Below are positions 1 to 8,430 of a DNA stretch of 64,000 nucleotides, in pieces; positions within the stretch are counted from its first letter, which is position 1, and each line of letters begins with the position of its first letter. Both the position numbers and the translations under genes were made by a program. Source of the stretch: Fenollaria sporofastidiosus (GTDB taxonomy: Bacteria > Bacillota > Clostridia > Tissierellales > Peptoniphilaceae); NCBI RefSeq assembly GCF_943169635.2, contig NZ_OW968186.1:620001-684000 (forward strand), read 5' to 3'. The notes below the pieces were generated by a model. The model had not been told where the DNA came from, searched no databases, and saw only the letters and a program-made list of their open reading frames with translations.

Positions 1-1294
1 AAAGTATCTACTGTGATAGTAAAAGATATGAGCAGGTTTGGCAGAGATTACCTCAAGAAAAATACAGTCTATCTTCAGAGCAAGAATGGAAGAAGGTAAA
101 AGAGTATCTCCAAGCGTTCCATACGGCTATTATAGAAACCCTAAGAACAAACAGCAGTTACTTGTCGATAAAGAGAGTGCAAAGGTCGTAAAACGCATTT
201 ATAGGCTTGTAATAGAGGGATATGGCGTAACACAGATAGCAGATATACTAACCAAAGATAAAGTCCTTATCCCATCAGCCTATGCAGAAATACACTATCC
301 TGAAAGTAACCACAGTTCCAAGAAAAGAGGAATAGAAGACCCGTATTTTTGGACACCAACCACAGTAAGCTATATCTTAGAAAAAAGAGAATATATGGGA
401 CACACCGTACTTGGGAAAACAATATGCTTTGATTATAAAACCAAAAAGCGAAGAAAGGCAAAAGAAGATGAACTCATTATCTTCAAAAACACCCATGAAG
501 CCATCATTGACGAAGAAACATGGAACAATGCTCAACGATTAAGAAAAACAGTGAGAAGAAGTCCAAAGTATGGTACAACCTCACACCCGTTTACAGGACT
601 TTTAATCTGTGCAGATTGTGGAGGAAAATTAAGCTACAGAGAGCCGGCAGAACATAAAGAAAAGAAATATGATAGTGATTACTCTTTTGTATGTCAACAT
701 TACCGACACAGAAAAGGCACTTGCAGTATGCACTACATCAAAGTAAAAACAGTAAATGAAATTCTATTAAAATCAATCAAAGAAATCACAGACTTTGCCA
801 AAGAAGAAAAGCAAGAATTTCTAAAAGTGATGAACAAGTTATCTGATGAAAAAAGAGAAGAAAAGTATCAAGATGATAAAACGAAATTAGAAAAATTATC
901 TTCAAGAAATGAAGAACTAACAACCCTTATTACAAAGCTATATGAAGACCATGCACTTGGGAAAATTCCTGTAAAACACTTTGATAGATTATTTAACACT
1001 TATGATACAGAGCAACAAGAATTAGAAAAGCAAATACAGTATTTTGAAAATGAAATAGAAAGCTATCATCAGAGAAAAGTTGACACCGATAAATTCCTAA
1101 AGATGATAGAAAAATATACCGATATTGAAGAACTCACAGTCCCAATGATAAATGAGTATATAGAAAAAGTAGTAGTCCATGAAGCAACAGGAGGAAGAAA
1201 AGGGAAAGATAGAAAACAACAAGTTGATGTTTACTTTAACTTTATAGGCAACTGTCAAGTACCACAGAAAGCTGATATAGAAAAAATGGCTTAA
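1..1294 (+). pseudogene. Large serine recombinase, deleted and frameshifted copy
   Basis: Bases 1-54 encode the resolvase-domain stretch KDMSRFGRDYL in frame 1. The rest (from about 55) continues in frame 2 and is nearly identical to the C-terminal 410 residues of the intact recombinase at 5489-7159. Compared with that copy, about 149 bp are missing between GATTACCT and CAAGAAAAATAC, which puts the two halves out of frame. The remaining part keeps the recombinase domain, the zinc ribbon (CADCGG and CQHYRHRKGTC) and the coiled-coil tail. With the catalytic domain cut and out of frame the protein should be inactive; a TTG at 38 could start only a DNA-binding fragment. The upstream part is outside the window. 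Confidence 0.8.
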
Positions 1295-1297
1295 AAA

Positions 1298-1306
1298 TGG
1301 TATAAT
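1298..1306 (+). promoter_or_regulatory. Extended -10 promoter of Nudix cargo slot
   Basis: TGGTATAAT starts four bases after the recombinase stop codon. It is an extended -10 (TGnTATAAT) without a good -35. The same box follows the recombinase at 7163-7171 and the relaxase at 4032-4040, so it belongs to the element core and not to the cargo gene. Confidence 0.6.
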
Positions 1307-1356
1307 ATTACTAATTATTGAGATAGAAAATTAGAAGTTATAGGACAGGTGTTTTT

Positions 1357-1848
1357 ATGAGTGAAATTTTAGCTAAGCCATGTGTTGGAGCAATTATTAC
1401 CAAAACGGAAAATAATGAAAAATATATTCTTATTCAAACAAGACAAAAAGATGATGGAAATGAAACTAATGGAATGATAGAAATACCCGCTGGTAAGGTT
1501 AGAGAATATGAAAATATTTTTTCTGCACTGTGTAGAGAAGTTTTGGAAGAAACAGGATTGAAAATAACAAAGATTTATGGGAAAAATAGTGCAGTATCAA
1601 ATAGGGTTGGAGATGTTACCACTATTTCGTTTGAACCATATTGTGTTACACAAAATTTATCTGGTGCGTATTCTATTATTCTTATTACATTTTTATGCGA
1701 GGCAGAGGGGAATTTGTTAAATTACACAAATGAAACCCAAAATATTAGATGGGAAAAGATTTCGTATGTGGAAGAATTGTTAAAAGAAAAAATAGAACAA
1801 GTATTCTTTATGCATGTAAATGCTTTGAAAAAATTTTTAAACCTATAA
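1357..1848 (+). CDS. Nudix hydrolase (cargo)
   Basis: 163 residues, a usual length for a single-domain Nudix hydrolase, which cleaves nucleoside-diphosphate-linked substrates with Mg2+. The Nudix box is complete: G46, E52, then REVLEETGL at residues 60-68 (pattern Gx5Ex7REUxEExGU). The context IPAGKVRE before the box resembles ADP-ribose/NDP-sugar-type Nudix enzymes, but the substrate cannot be read from sequence. It is the only gene in the slot between the recombinase remnant and the hairpin at 1906. It starts at ATG 1357 after a weak AGGACAGGTG site and is probably expressed from the extended -10 at 1298. Confidence 0.85.
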   Translation: MSEILAKPCVGAIITKTENNEKYILIQTRQKDDGNETNGMIEIPAGKVREYENIFSALCREVLEETGLKITKIYGKNSAVSNRVGDVTTISFEPYCVTQNLSGAYSIILITFLCEAEGNLLNYTNETQNIRWEKISYVEELLKEKIEQVFFMHVNALKKFLNL

Positions 1849-1905
1849 ATCTCCGTTTGTCGAAGTAAAACAATTAAATAAAAACAATAATATAGCAACT
1901 TACAA

Positions 1906-1936
1906 AACAGTAAATCAAATCGGTTTACTGTTTTTC
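1906..1936 (+). terminator. Slot hairpin 1 (AACAGTAAA/TTTACTGTT)
   Basis: Nine-base arms AACAGTAAA (1906-1914) and TTTACTGTT (1924-1932) are followed by a T run. It looks like an intrinsic terminator closing the Nudix slot just before the DUF3847 gene. Near-identical hairpins occur at 5101, 8047, 11068, 20976 and (as AACAGCAAA) 54104. Confidence 0.75.
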
Positions 1937-1970
1937 TTTGCTCAAAAATAGAAAGAGAGGAAAACAGAAA

Positions 1971-2291
1971 ATGAAAAATATAGATGAAAAAATTTTAATG
2001 GCAGAAGAAGAAATTAAGCAGTTACAAAACAAAAGAAAAAAGCTCATCAGTCAGCAGAAACAGGAAGAAAGAAAAAAGAGAGATAAAAGGATATATGAAA
2101 AAGGAGCAGTCTTTGAAAGTATCTTTACCGAAAGCAAGGGTTTTACCAAAGATGAATTCTATCAGCTAATCACATTCCCAAATATCAAAGAGTTAGTCAA
2201 TCAAAAAATCCTAAAAATCATAGAGAAGCGAGAACAAAGCGAAAACAAAATTATAGAAACACAAGAGGAAGAAATGAACACAGAGGAATAG
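1971..2291 (+). CDS. DUF3847 family protein (mobilization accessory)
   Basis: 106 residues from ATG 1971, chosen because AGAGAGGA sits just upstream and the paralogue at 8109 starts at the same residue (MKNIDEKIL). The N-terminal half is a Lys/Glu/Gln-rich coiled coil, and a short conserved TKDEFYQLITFPNIKE segment follows at about residues 57-72. DUF3847 proteins are typically encoded directly before MobA/MobL relaxases in Firmicute mobile elements, and a relaxosome accessory role is the usual guess. The same order (hairpin, DUF3847, structured leader, relaxase) recurs at 8.1 kb. Confidence 0.75.
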   Translation: MKNIDEKILMAEEEIKQLQNKRKKLISQQKQEERKKRDKRIYEKGAVFESIFTESKGFTKDEFYQLITFPNIKELVNQKILKIIEKREQSENKIIETQEEEMNTEE

Positions 2292-2292
2292 T

Positions 2293-2500
2293 CCCTTGTT
2301 TACAAGGGCGCACTTATACACCCTAAAGGGTGTGTGCGTTCTCCGAAGGCTCTTAGCAGAGGGCATATCAGCTAACGCTGATACAGGGGAGCTACACTCC
2401 CCTACGGAAATAAATTTCCTACCCCTTGTGTACTTCCCAAAAGAAATCGGATAAAAGCTATCCGATTTTTTTAGGAAGTCTTATCTATCGCCACCATATC
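2293..2500 (+). other. oriT: Candidate oriT and structured leader of relaxase 1
   Basis: A non-coding stretch of about 240 bp between the DUF3847 gene and the relaxase is packed with short hairpins. The first is CCCTTGT/ACAAGGG at 2293-2308, followed by ACACCCT/AGGGTGT, a TATCAG/CTGATA pair, GGGGAG/CTCCCC, and GGATA/TATCC with a T run near 2450-2470. Read on the minus strand, bases 2305-2316 are TAAGTGCGCCCT, which matches my memory of the conserved nick-region core of RSF1010-type (MobQ) oriT sites. An adjacent inverted repeat is also typical of those sites. The block is almost unchanged at 8431-8640. Confidence 0.6.
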
Positions 2501-2531
2501 CATATAAGAAAAAGAAAGGAGGTTTTTAGCT

Positions 2532-4016
2532 ATGGCGATATACCATCTTTGCATAAAGATTATCTCAAGAGGAAAAGGCAAAAGTGCGGTAGCAGCTTCC
2601 GCCTATCGAAGTGGTGAAAAGATAAAAAATGAATATGACGGCATAGTCCATGACTTTACAAGAAAAGGCGGAATAGCCCATACAGAAATCCTATTACCAC
2701 AAAATGCACCACAGGAATTTTCAGATAGAGGAACATTATGGAACAGTGTAGAAAAAATAGAAAAAAGTAAAAATTCACAGCTTGCAAGAGAAATAGAAAT
2801 TGCATTGCCTAAAGAATTAGACAGAGAAAAACAGATTGAGCTTGTAAGAGAGTATGTAAAAGAAAATTTTGTAAAAGTCGGTATGTGTGCTGACATTGCA
2901 TTGCACGATAAAAATGAGGGAAACCCACATGCTCATATCTTACTTACTATGCGACCGTTCAACGAAGATAAGACATGGGGAGCAAAATCAAAAAAAGAAT
3001 ATATCCTTGATGAAAACGGAGAAAAAGTAAAACTCAAAAGTGGAAATTACAAAACCAAAAAAATCAATACAGTCGATTGGAATGAGCAAGAAAAAGCGGA
3101 AGAGTGGCGAAAAGCATGGGCAGATATTACCAACAAATATTTGGAAGAAAACAACATACAGGAAAAAGTCGATCACCGTTCTTATCAAAGACAAGGCATA
3201 GAACAAATACCGACCATTCATTTAGGAATATCGGCAAGTCAAATGGAGAAAAAAGGTATTGTTACCAACAGAGGAAATATCAACAGAGAAATCAGACATC
3301 AAAACATGATTTTAAGAGAAATTTCAAGACGAATAAAAGCCTTAATGAGATGGATAAGAAGTTTAACAACAAACAAGAACAAAGATAATCTAATAGAGAA
3401 CCAAGAGGATATATCTTTACAATCCACCACCCCACTAAAACAAAATGATTTAACAGATATACTCTCTAATCTCATAAAAGAAAATGCAGATAATAGTAAT
3501 ATAAACTTAGAAAAATATATTGAAAGCTATCAATTTCTTAAAGAGAAAAATATTACATCAATACCCGAATTGAAAGAATGTATATCAGCATTAAGAGATA
3601 AGAACTACAAGACTACAAGAGCTATCAAAGATACCGAAAAGAAAACCAATGACAAAGTAGAGCTTATAGACCAATCAGAAAAGTATTTGAAACATAGAGA
3701 CACATACAAAACCTATGTCAAGTTGAAGAAAAGCAAGCAAGAAGATTTTTATAACGAACATACAGCAGAAATTATTTTATTTGAGAGTGCAAGAAAATAT
3801 CTAAAAGAGCATTTAGGAGAAAGTAAGACATTAGCTATATCCAAGTGGAAGTTAGAAGCAACAGCATTGAAGAAAGAAAAAGACACCCTATATTCTCAAA
3901 TCTTAGATATGAGAAAAGAGGTTGAACAAGCTGAAAGTGTTAGAAACTGTATAGAGAAATTACTACAAGGAAATAGAGAACTAACACAGGTAAAGAGGAA
4001 CGAGTTAGACCTATAA
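2532..4016 (+). CDS. MobA/MobL family relaxase
   Basis: 494 residues. Relaxases of this family nick oriT and stay covalently bound to the DNA for conjugative transfer. The N-terminal domain (about 1-220) carries the HUH-type metal motif NPHAHILLTMRP near residues 131-142. The YHL segment near residue 4 may hold the catalytic tyrosine (ATG GCG ATA TAC CAT). The C-terminal half is charged coiled coil. ATG 2532 follows AAGGAGG with good spacing. It is about 85-90% identical by eye to the relaxase at 8669. The gene is intact and lies directly after the oriT-like block, with a cargo slot behind it. Confidence 0.88.
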   Translation: MAIYHLCIKIISRGKGKSAVAASAYRSGEKIKNEYDGIVHDFTRKGGIAHTEILLPQNAPQEFSDRGTLWNSVEKIEKSKNSQLAREIEIALPKELDREKQIELVREYVKENFVKVGMCADIALHDKNEGNPHAHILLTMRPFNEDKTWGAKSKKEYILDENGEKVKLKSGNYKTKKINTVDWNEQEKAEEWRKAWADITNKYLEENNIQEKVDHRSYQRQGIEQIPTIHLGISASQMEKKGIVTNRGNINREIRHQNMILREISRRIKALMRWIRSLTTNKNKDNLIENQEDISLQSTTPLKQNDLTDILSNLIKENADNSNINLEKYIESYQFLKEKNITSIPELKECISALRDKNYKTTRAIKDTEKKTNDKVELIDQSEKYLKHRDTYKTYVKLKKSKQEDFYNEHTAEIILFESARKYLKEHLGESKTLAISKWKLEATALKKEKDTLYSQILDMRKEVEQAESVRNCIEKLLQGNRELTQVKRNELDL

Positions 4017-4031
4017 AACTAATTGGAAATA

Positions 4032-4040
4032 TGGTATAAT
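4032..4040 (+). promoter_or_regulatory. Extended -10 promoter of post-relaxase slot
   Basis: TGGTATAAT lies 15 bases after the relaxase stop and about 40 bases before the DUF5680-like gene. No convincing -35 is present. It matches the boxes after the recombinases at 1298 and 7163. Confidence 0.6.
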
Positions 4041-4079
4041 AATAAACAAATACAATTTTGATTTAAGGAGATGAACATT

Positions 4080-4532
4080 GTGCATGATTTGAAAATAAAA
4101 GGTATCATTGAATTTTTAATTAAGGCAAAAAAAGCAACTTATGCTGGCGATGGAAATACAACCAATTCATCAAGACCGTGTTCACATGATTTAAAGTATT
4201 TTGAAGATAATTTTGAATACTATGATTCTTATTTTGGAACAGATCCGTTCATTGGAGAGGAGGCTCTTTGGTCAAACGGAGAAATAATTTGGTCGATGAA
4301 CTATGCAGGTCGAAAACTTGACAAAGAATTTGAGTACGGATTTTTAAAAGAAGCATTGCTTTTGGTTAATAGTGAAAATCCGTTTAGAGGACCTGATGAA
4401 TATTCTAATGGTGATTATAAATATATGTGTGAAACGATAGGGGATTTTGAATGGTTTCAAGGATATGAATCAATAACTTTTCAAGGGAAATTAGTCTATG
4501 AGTGCTATTATCATGGAGGGATAGTTCGATAA
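4080..4532 (+). CDS. DUF5680-like protein (cargo)
   Basis: About 150 residues resembling DUF5680 proteins: an Ala-Thr-Tyr-Ala-Gly-Asp stretch near the start, then a FGTDPFIGEEALW block and a C-terminal YECYYHGG end. In other genomes the domain is often found alone or fused to an HTH. Function is unknown. An ATG at 4071 is only one base from AAGGAG (4065-4070), so GTG 4080, nine bases downstream, is the better start. It is the first of two genes in the slot between the relaxase and the hairpin at 5101. The next gene follows after 24 bases, so they are probably co-transcribed. Confidence 0.65.
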   Translation: MHDLKIKGIIEFLIKAKKATYAGDGNTTNSSRPCSHDLKYFEDNFEYYDSYFGTDPFIGEEALWSNGEIIWSMNYAGRKLDKEFEYGFLKEALLLVNSENPFRGPDEYSNGDYKYMCETIGDFEWFQGYESITFQGKLVYECYYHGGIVR

Positions 4533-4556
4533 ATTTCGGTTTTAGGAGGTGGAAGT

Positions 4557-5048
4557 TTGGAATTTTATAAAGCGTTAGTTGGAGAAAAAAAGCAAAAGAA
4601 AAATATATTCAGCGATTTGATTGGGGAGTGGGATATTGAATGGGTTGATGGAAAAGGTACTGAAAAGGAAAGACATGTAATTGGAGAATGGATATTTTCA
4701 GAGATACTAAATGGTGATGGAATACAAGATATTTTTATTTGTCCATCAAGGGAAGAACGAGTATCCAATCCTCAGCCTGACGCAGAGTATGGTACAACAA
4801 TAAGAATGTACAATCCTAACAAACAAAAATGGGATATTTGCTATACTTGTTTAGGTAAAATGGTATATTTAGAAGCTGAAAAAGTAGAAGATAAAATTGT
4901 ACTTACAAATATAAGCAATGATAAAGGCATAAATTTATGGGTCTTTGATGATATTTCTCCTTCAAAATTCCATTGGGAAAATAAAACATCTTTTGATAAT
5001 GGAAAAACTTGGATAACAAATGGAGAAGTATTTGCTAAAAGAAGATAA
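4557..5048 (+). CDS. DUF1579-like (lipocalin-fold-like) protein (cargo)
   Basis: 163 residues starting at TTG 4557, six bases after AGGAGGT. Features such as LIGEWDIEW near the N-terminus, alternating beta-like segments and a final NGKTWITNGEVFAKR resemble DUF1579 and related proteins predicted to form lipocalin-like barrels. No catalytic motif or signal peptide is visible. It is the second gene of the slot and ends about 50 bases before the slot hairpin. Assignment to DUF1579 is by overall pattern only; a small-molecule binding role is a guess. Confidence 0.55.
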   Translation: MEFYKALVGEKKQKKNIFSDLIGEWDIEWVDGKGTEKERHVIGEWIFSEILNGDGIQDIFICPSREERVSNPQPDAEYGTTIRMYNPNKQKWDICYTCLGKMVYLEAEKVEDKIVLTNISNDKGINLWVFDDISPSKFHWENKTSFDNGKTWITNGEVFAKRR

Positions 5049-5100
5049 TTATAGATAATGGTTTGTATCATGATTGATAACTTAATAAAACCGATACAGG

Positions 5101-5136
5101 AACAGTAAATCAAAAAAGGTTTACTGTTTTTCTTTC
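5101..5136 (+). terminator. Slot hairpin 2
   Basis: AACAGTAAA (5101-5109) pairs with TTTACTGTT (5120-5128), followed by a T run. It closes the DUF5680/DUF1579 slot. The next 60 bases hold the right end of element 0 and no gene. Confidence 0.75.
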
Positions 5137-5205
5137 CCTAAAAGTTAAATTTCCATACAGGACAAGCGTCCATAAATATAAAAAGGTACTTGACAAAACG
5201 CTCTC

Positions 5206-5448
5206 TGGGGAACGACAAAAGATATTCAGCCTTATGTAGATGAGAAGTTCCAAAATAATATCTTGCTTACTCAAACCGAGCGATTAACCATGAATGGCAG
5301 ACCGGCAAATCCAAAGTATGCAAGAAACAAGAATGTGCTTGTTATTGGTGGTTCAGGCTCAGGAAAAACAAGATTTTATGTAAAACCGAATCTAATGCAA
5401 ATGCACTCGTCATATTGCGTAACAGATCCTAAAGGATTAATCTTATAG
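5206..5448 (+). pseudogene. VirD4/TraG coupling protein, fragment 1 (N-proximal part with Walker A)
   Basis: In the frame of TTG 5263 the sequence is open from 5194. It reads WGTTKDIQPYVDEKFQNN, then TERLTMNGRPANPKYARN, the Walker A motif GGSGSGKTRF, and TDPKG, all hallmarks of VirD4/TraG type IV coupling ATPases. After DPKG (5428-5436, CCTAAAGGA) it runs into LIL and a stop. The matching continuation (GTIVIECGKMLEDN) is found at 11340. Both ends are cut by element junctions, so this is a remnant of the recipient conjugative element. Confidence 0.85.
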
Positions 5449-5488
5449 GGACAGAGAAAATAAAAAACTTGGAAAGGAGGTAATTCTC

Positions 5489-7159
5489 ATGTCAAATACA
5501 AAAAGAACAGGACAAACAGCCCTTTATGAGCGTTTAAGTCGAGATGATGAAATGCAGGGAGAAAGCAATTCCATCACTAATCAAAAGCAACTACTTGAAA
5601 GTTATGCGAAAAGAAACGGCTTTGTAAATATCTATCACTATACCGATGATGGAGTAAGCGGAACAACCTTTGATAGAGAGGGATTTCAGAAAATGATAAA
5701 AGCAGTAGAAGAAAACAAAGTATCTACTGTGATAGTAAAAGATATGAGTAGGTTTGGCAGAGATTACCTTAAAGTAGGTTTTTATACCGAAATACTTTTC
5801 AAAGAAAAGGGAGTAAGATTTATAGCCATCAATAACGGAATAGATAGTGAAAAACAAGCAGAAAGCGACTTTACCCCATTTCTAAACATTATGAACGAAT
5901 GGTACGCAAGAGATACATCAAGAAAAATACAATCTATCTTCAGAGCAAGAATGGAAGAGGGTAAAAGAGTATCACCAAGCGTTCCATATGGCTATTACAG
6001 AAACCCTAAGAACAAACAGGAGCTACTTGTTGATAAAGAGAGTGCAAAGGTCGTAAAACGCATTTACAGGCTTGTTATAGAGGGATATGGTGTAACAAAG
6101 ATAGCGGATATACTAACCAAAGATAAAGTCCTTATACCATCAGCCTATGCAGAGATACACTATCCTGAAAATAACCACAGTTCCAAGAAAAGAGGAATAG
6201 ACGATCCATATTTTTGGACACCAACCACAATAGGCTATATTTTGGAAAAAAGAGAATACATGGGACATACTGTACTTGGTAAAACAATATGTATTGATTA
6301 CAAAACCAAGAAACGCAGAAAGGCGAAAGAAGAGGAACTGATTATCTTTAAGAACACCCATGAAGCAATCATTGATGAAGAAACATGGAATAACGCCCAA
6401 AGGTTAAGAAAGACAGTAAGAAGAAGTCCGAAGTACGGGACAACATCCCACCCATTTACAGGACTTTTAATCTGTTCAGATTGTGGAGGAAAGTTAAGTT
6501 ACAGAGAGCCGGCAGAACATAAAGAAAAGAAATACGATTGTGATTATTGTTTTGTATGTCAACATTACAGACACAGAAAAGGCTCTTGTAGTATGCACTA
6601 CATCAAAGTAAAAACAGTGAATGAAATTCTCTTAAAATCAATAAAGGAAATAACAGATTTTGCAAAAGAAGAAAAGCAAGAATTTCTAAAAGTGATGAAC
6701 AAGTTATCCGATGAAAAAAGGGAAGAAAAGTATCAAGATGATAAAACGAAATTAGAAAAATTATCTTCAAGAAATGAAGAACTAACAACCCTTATTACAA
6801 AGCTATATGAAGACCATGCACTTGGAAAAATTCCCGCAAAACACTTTGATAGATTATTTAATATCTATGACACGGAGCAACAAGAATTAGAAAAGCAAAT
6901 ACAGTATTTTGAAGATGAAATAGAAAGCTATCATCAGAGAAAAGTTGACACCGATAAATTCCTAAAGATGATAGAAAAATATACCGATATTGAAGAACTG
7001 ACAGTCCCAATGATAAATGAGTATATAGAAAAAGTTGTAGTCCATGAAGCCACAGGGGGAAGAAAAGGAAAAGATAGAAAACAACAAGTTGATGTGTATT
7101 TTAACTTTATAGGCAACTGTCAAGTACCACAAAAAGCCGATATAGAAAAAATGGCTTAA
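5489..7159 (+). CDS. Large serine recombinase (integrase of element 1)
   Basis: 556 residues, typical for large serine recombinases of Firmicute mobilizable elements. The resolvase catalytic domain is residues ~10-155, with ALYERLSRDDE holding the likely nucleophile Ser17 and conserved KDMSRFGRDYLKVG. A PF07508-type recombinase domain lies at ~163-290. The zinc ribbon (CSDCGG near 328, CQHYRHRKGSC near 357) is followed by a long coiled coil at ~390-490. It starts at ATG 5489 after GGAAAGGAGG, 53 bases inside the left junction, as expected for an integrase next to its att site. It should excise and integrate the unit. It is nearly identical to the broken copy at 1-1294, suggesting relatedness of elements 0 and 1. 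Confidence 0.9.
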   Translation: MSNTKRTGQTALYERLSRDDEMQGESNSITNQKQLLESYAKRNGFVNIYHYTDDGVSGTTFDREGFQKMIKAVEENKVSTVIVKDMSRFGRDYLKVGFYTEILFKEKGVRFIAINNGIDSEKQAESDFTPFLNIMNEWYARDTSRKIQSIFRARMEEGKRVSPSVPYGYYRNPKNKQELLVDKESAKVVKRIYRLVIEGYGVTKIADILTKDKVLIPSAYAEIHYPENNHSSKKRGIDDPYFWTPTTIGYILEKREYMGHTVLGKTICIDYKTKKRRKAKEEELIIFKNTHEAIIDEETWNNAQRLRKTVRRSPKYGTTSHPFTGLLICSDCGGKLSYREPAEHKEKKYDCDYCFVCQHYRHRKGSCSMHYIKVKTVNEILLKSIKEITDFAKEEKQEFLKVMNKLSDEKREEKYQDDKTKLEKLSSRNEELTTLITKLYEDHALGKIPAKHFDRLFNIYDTEQQELEKQIQYFEDEIESYHQRKVDTDKFLKMIEKYTDIEELTVPMINEYIEKVVVHEATGGRKGKDRKQQVDVYFNFIGNCQVPQKADIEKMA

Positions 7160-7162
7160 AAA

Positions 7163-7171
7163 TGGTATAAT
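7163..7171 (+). promoter_or_regulatory. Extended -10 promoter of hydrolase slot
   Basis: TGGTATAAT begins four bases after the recombinase stop. The flanking sequence is nearly the same as at 1298 up to about 7205, where similarity to element 0 stops and the cargo begins. Confidence 0.6.
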
Positions 7172-7227
7172 ATTGTTAATTATTTAGAGAGAAAAATTAG
7201 AATTTGTACACAGGATGGATTAGACTA

Positions 7228-7980
7228 ATGAATATACATGAATTTGGAAAAGGTAATGAACAAGCAATTCTGCTGATACATCCTTCTGTTGTAAGATGGG
7301 ATTATTTTGAACATTTAATTCCGCTTCTCAAAAACAAATATCATCTGATTATTCCGGCTCTTCCCGGATATGATTCTGAGGATGAAAGTGACTTTACAAG
7401 CATTGAGAAGATCGCTGCCGAATTGAATGAGTGGCTTCAGGCTGAAGAGATTGCCGAATTGTATGCAGTATATGGGTGCTCGATGGGCGGCTCCGTTGCT
7501 TTAATGGTAACGCTTGGACAACTTATTCCAATCAGACACTGCATTATGGACGGAGGCATTACACCATATCAGCTACCATGGCTTGTCACACGCTTTATCG
7601 CCTTGAGAGACTATCTCATGGTGATGCTGGGCAGGACAGGTGGAGTGCGCTTGCTTGAGAAGGCTTTTGCTACCGATGAATATTCGAAGGAAGATCTTCA
7701 ATATGTTGCAGATGTTTTGAAGTGCTCCAGTAGAAAAACGTTATGGAGAACTTTTGACTCATGCAACAACTATAAGATTCCACAGCCCATTCCGAAGGTC
7801 GATACGCAAATGCATTACTGGTATGCCGATGGCGAAGAAAAGGAGCGAAAACTTGATATCGCCTACATGAATCAGCATTTTCCGCAAACAGAATTCAAGG
7901 TTTTGCCTAAACTGGGGCATGCAGGTCTTGTTTTACTGAAACCGGATTTATTTGTGACAATGATAAACGAATTGTTTTGA
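7228..7980 (+). CDS. Alpha/beta hydrolase (cargo)
   Basis: 250 residues from ATG 7228; an upstream TTG at 7204 has no ribosome site, while AGGATGG lies about 9 bases before 7228. The alpha/beta-hydrolase fold is shown by the oxyanion region LLIHPS, the nucleophile elbow GCSMGG (Ser near residue 84), and a late GHAGL with the probable catalytic His. The catalytic acid is not assigned. The substrate is unknown; esterase, lactonase or drug-modifying roles are all possible. Base composition is clearly more GC-rich than the neighbouring mobility genes, which points to recent acquisition from another donor. It is the sole gene in the slot between recombinase and hairpin 3. Confidence 0.82.
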   Translation: MNIHEFGKGNEQAILLIHPSVVRWDYFEHLIPLLKNKYHLIIPALPGYDSEDESDFTSIEKIAAELNEWLQAEEIAELYAVYGCSMGGSVALMVTLGQLIPIRHCIMDGGITPYQLPWLVTRFIALRDYLMVMLGRTGGVRLLEKAFATDEYSKEDLQYVADVLKCSSRKTLWRTFDSCNNYKIPQPIPKVDTQMHYWYADGEEKERKLDIAYMNQHFPQTEFKVLPKLGHAGLVLLKPDLFVTMINELF

Positions 7981-8046
7981 GACAGACAAATTGCAGTTTG
8001 TCGAAGTAAAACAATTAAATACAAGCTATAACATAGCAGTTCACGA

Positions 8047-8078
8047 AACAGTAAATCAAATCGGTTTACTGTTTTTTC
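8047..8078 (+). terminator. Slot hairpin 3
   Basis: AACAGTAAA (8047-8055) and TTTACTGTT (8065-8073) with a T run. About 60 bases upstream (GTTTGTCGAAGTAAAACAAT) are shared with the region before hairpin 1, so the right border of this slot is conserved between elements 0 and 1. Confidence 0.75.
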
Positions 8079-8108
8079 TTTACTAAAAATCAGAAAGGAG
8101 AACAGAAA

Positions 8109-8429
8109 ATGAAAAATATAGATGAAAAAATCTTAATGGCAGAAGAGGAAATTAAGCAGTTACAAAACAAAAGAAAAAAACTCATCAGTCAGCAGAAACA
8201 GGAAGAACGAAAGAAAAGAGATAAAAGGCTTTATGAAAAAGGAGCAGTTTTTGAAAGTATCTTTAACGAAAGCAAGGATTTTACCAAAGATGAATTTTAT
8301 CAGCTAATTACATTCCCAAATATCAAAGAAGCAATAAATGAAAAAATCCTAAAAATCATGGAGAAAAGAGAAAAAACGGAAGAAGAAAATATAGAAAAAC
8401 AAGAGAAAGTAACGGAAACAGAGCAGTAG
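8109..8429 (+). CDS. DUF3847 family protein (mobilization accessory)
   Basis: 106 residues from ATG 8109 after AGAAAGGAG. Paralogue of the 1971-2291 protein, with the same coiled-coil N-terminal half and TKDEFYQLITFPNIKE block and a different Glu-rich tail. It directly precedes the oriT-like block and relaxase of element 1, so a relaxosome role is plausible but not shown. Confidence 0.75.
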   Translation: MKNIDEKILMAEEEIKQLQNKRKKLISQQKQEERKKRDKRLYEKGAVFESIFNESKDFTKDEFYQLITFPNIKEAINEKILKIMEKREKTEEENIEKQEKVTETEQ

Positions 8430-8430
8430 T

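Larger units (their letters stand above)
1..5205 (+). mobile_element. Element 0: IME-like unit, left end outside window
   Basis: This unit reads recombinase pseudogene, Nudix cargo, hairpin, DUF3847 gene, oriT-like leader, MobA/MobL relaxase, two cargo genes, hairpin, right end. The right end carries TTGACAAAACGCT at 5191-5203 (shared with the relic at 54 kb). It abuts VirD4/TraG coding sequence that resumes at a TGGGGA at 5206-5211. No VirB/TraE-type transfer machinery is present, so it would need a helper conjugative element; this is inferred from gene content. The left junction cannot be placed because it lies before base 1. Confidence 0.65.

Noticed and set aside
2426..2617. 63-codon plus-strand ORF overlapping the relaxase start
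   Set aside because: Sits in the hairpin leader and overlaps the clearly real relaxase frame; the equivalent frame is not kept at 8.6 kb.
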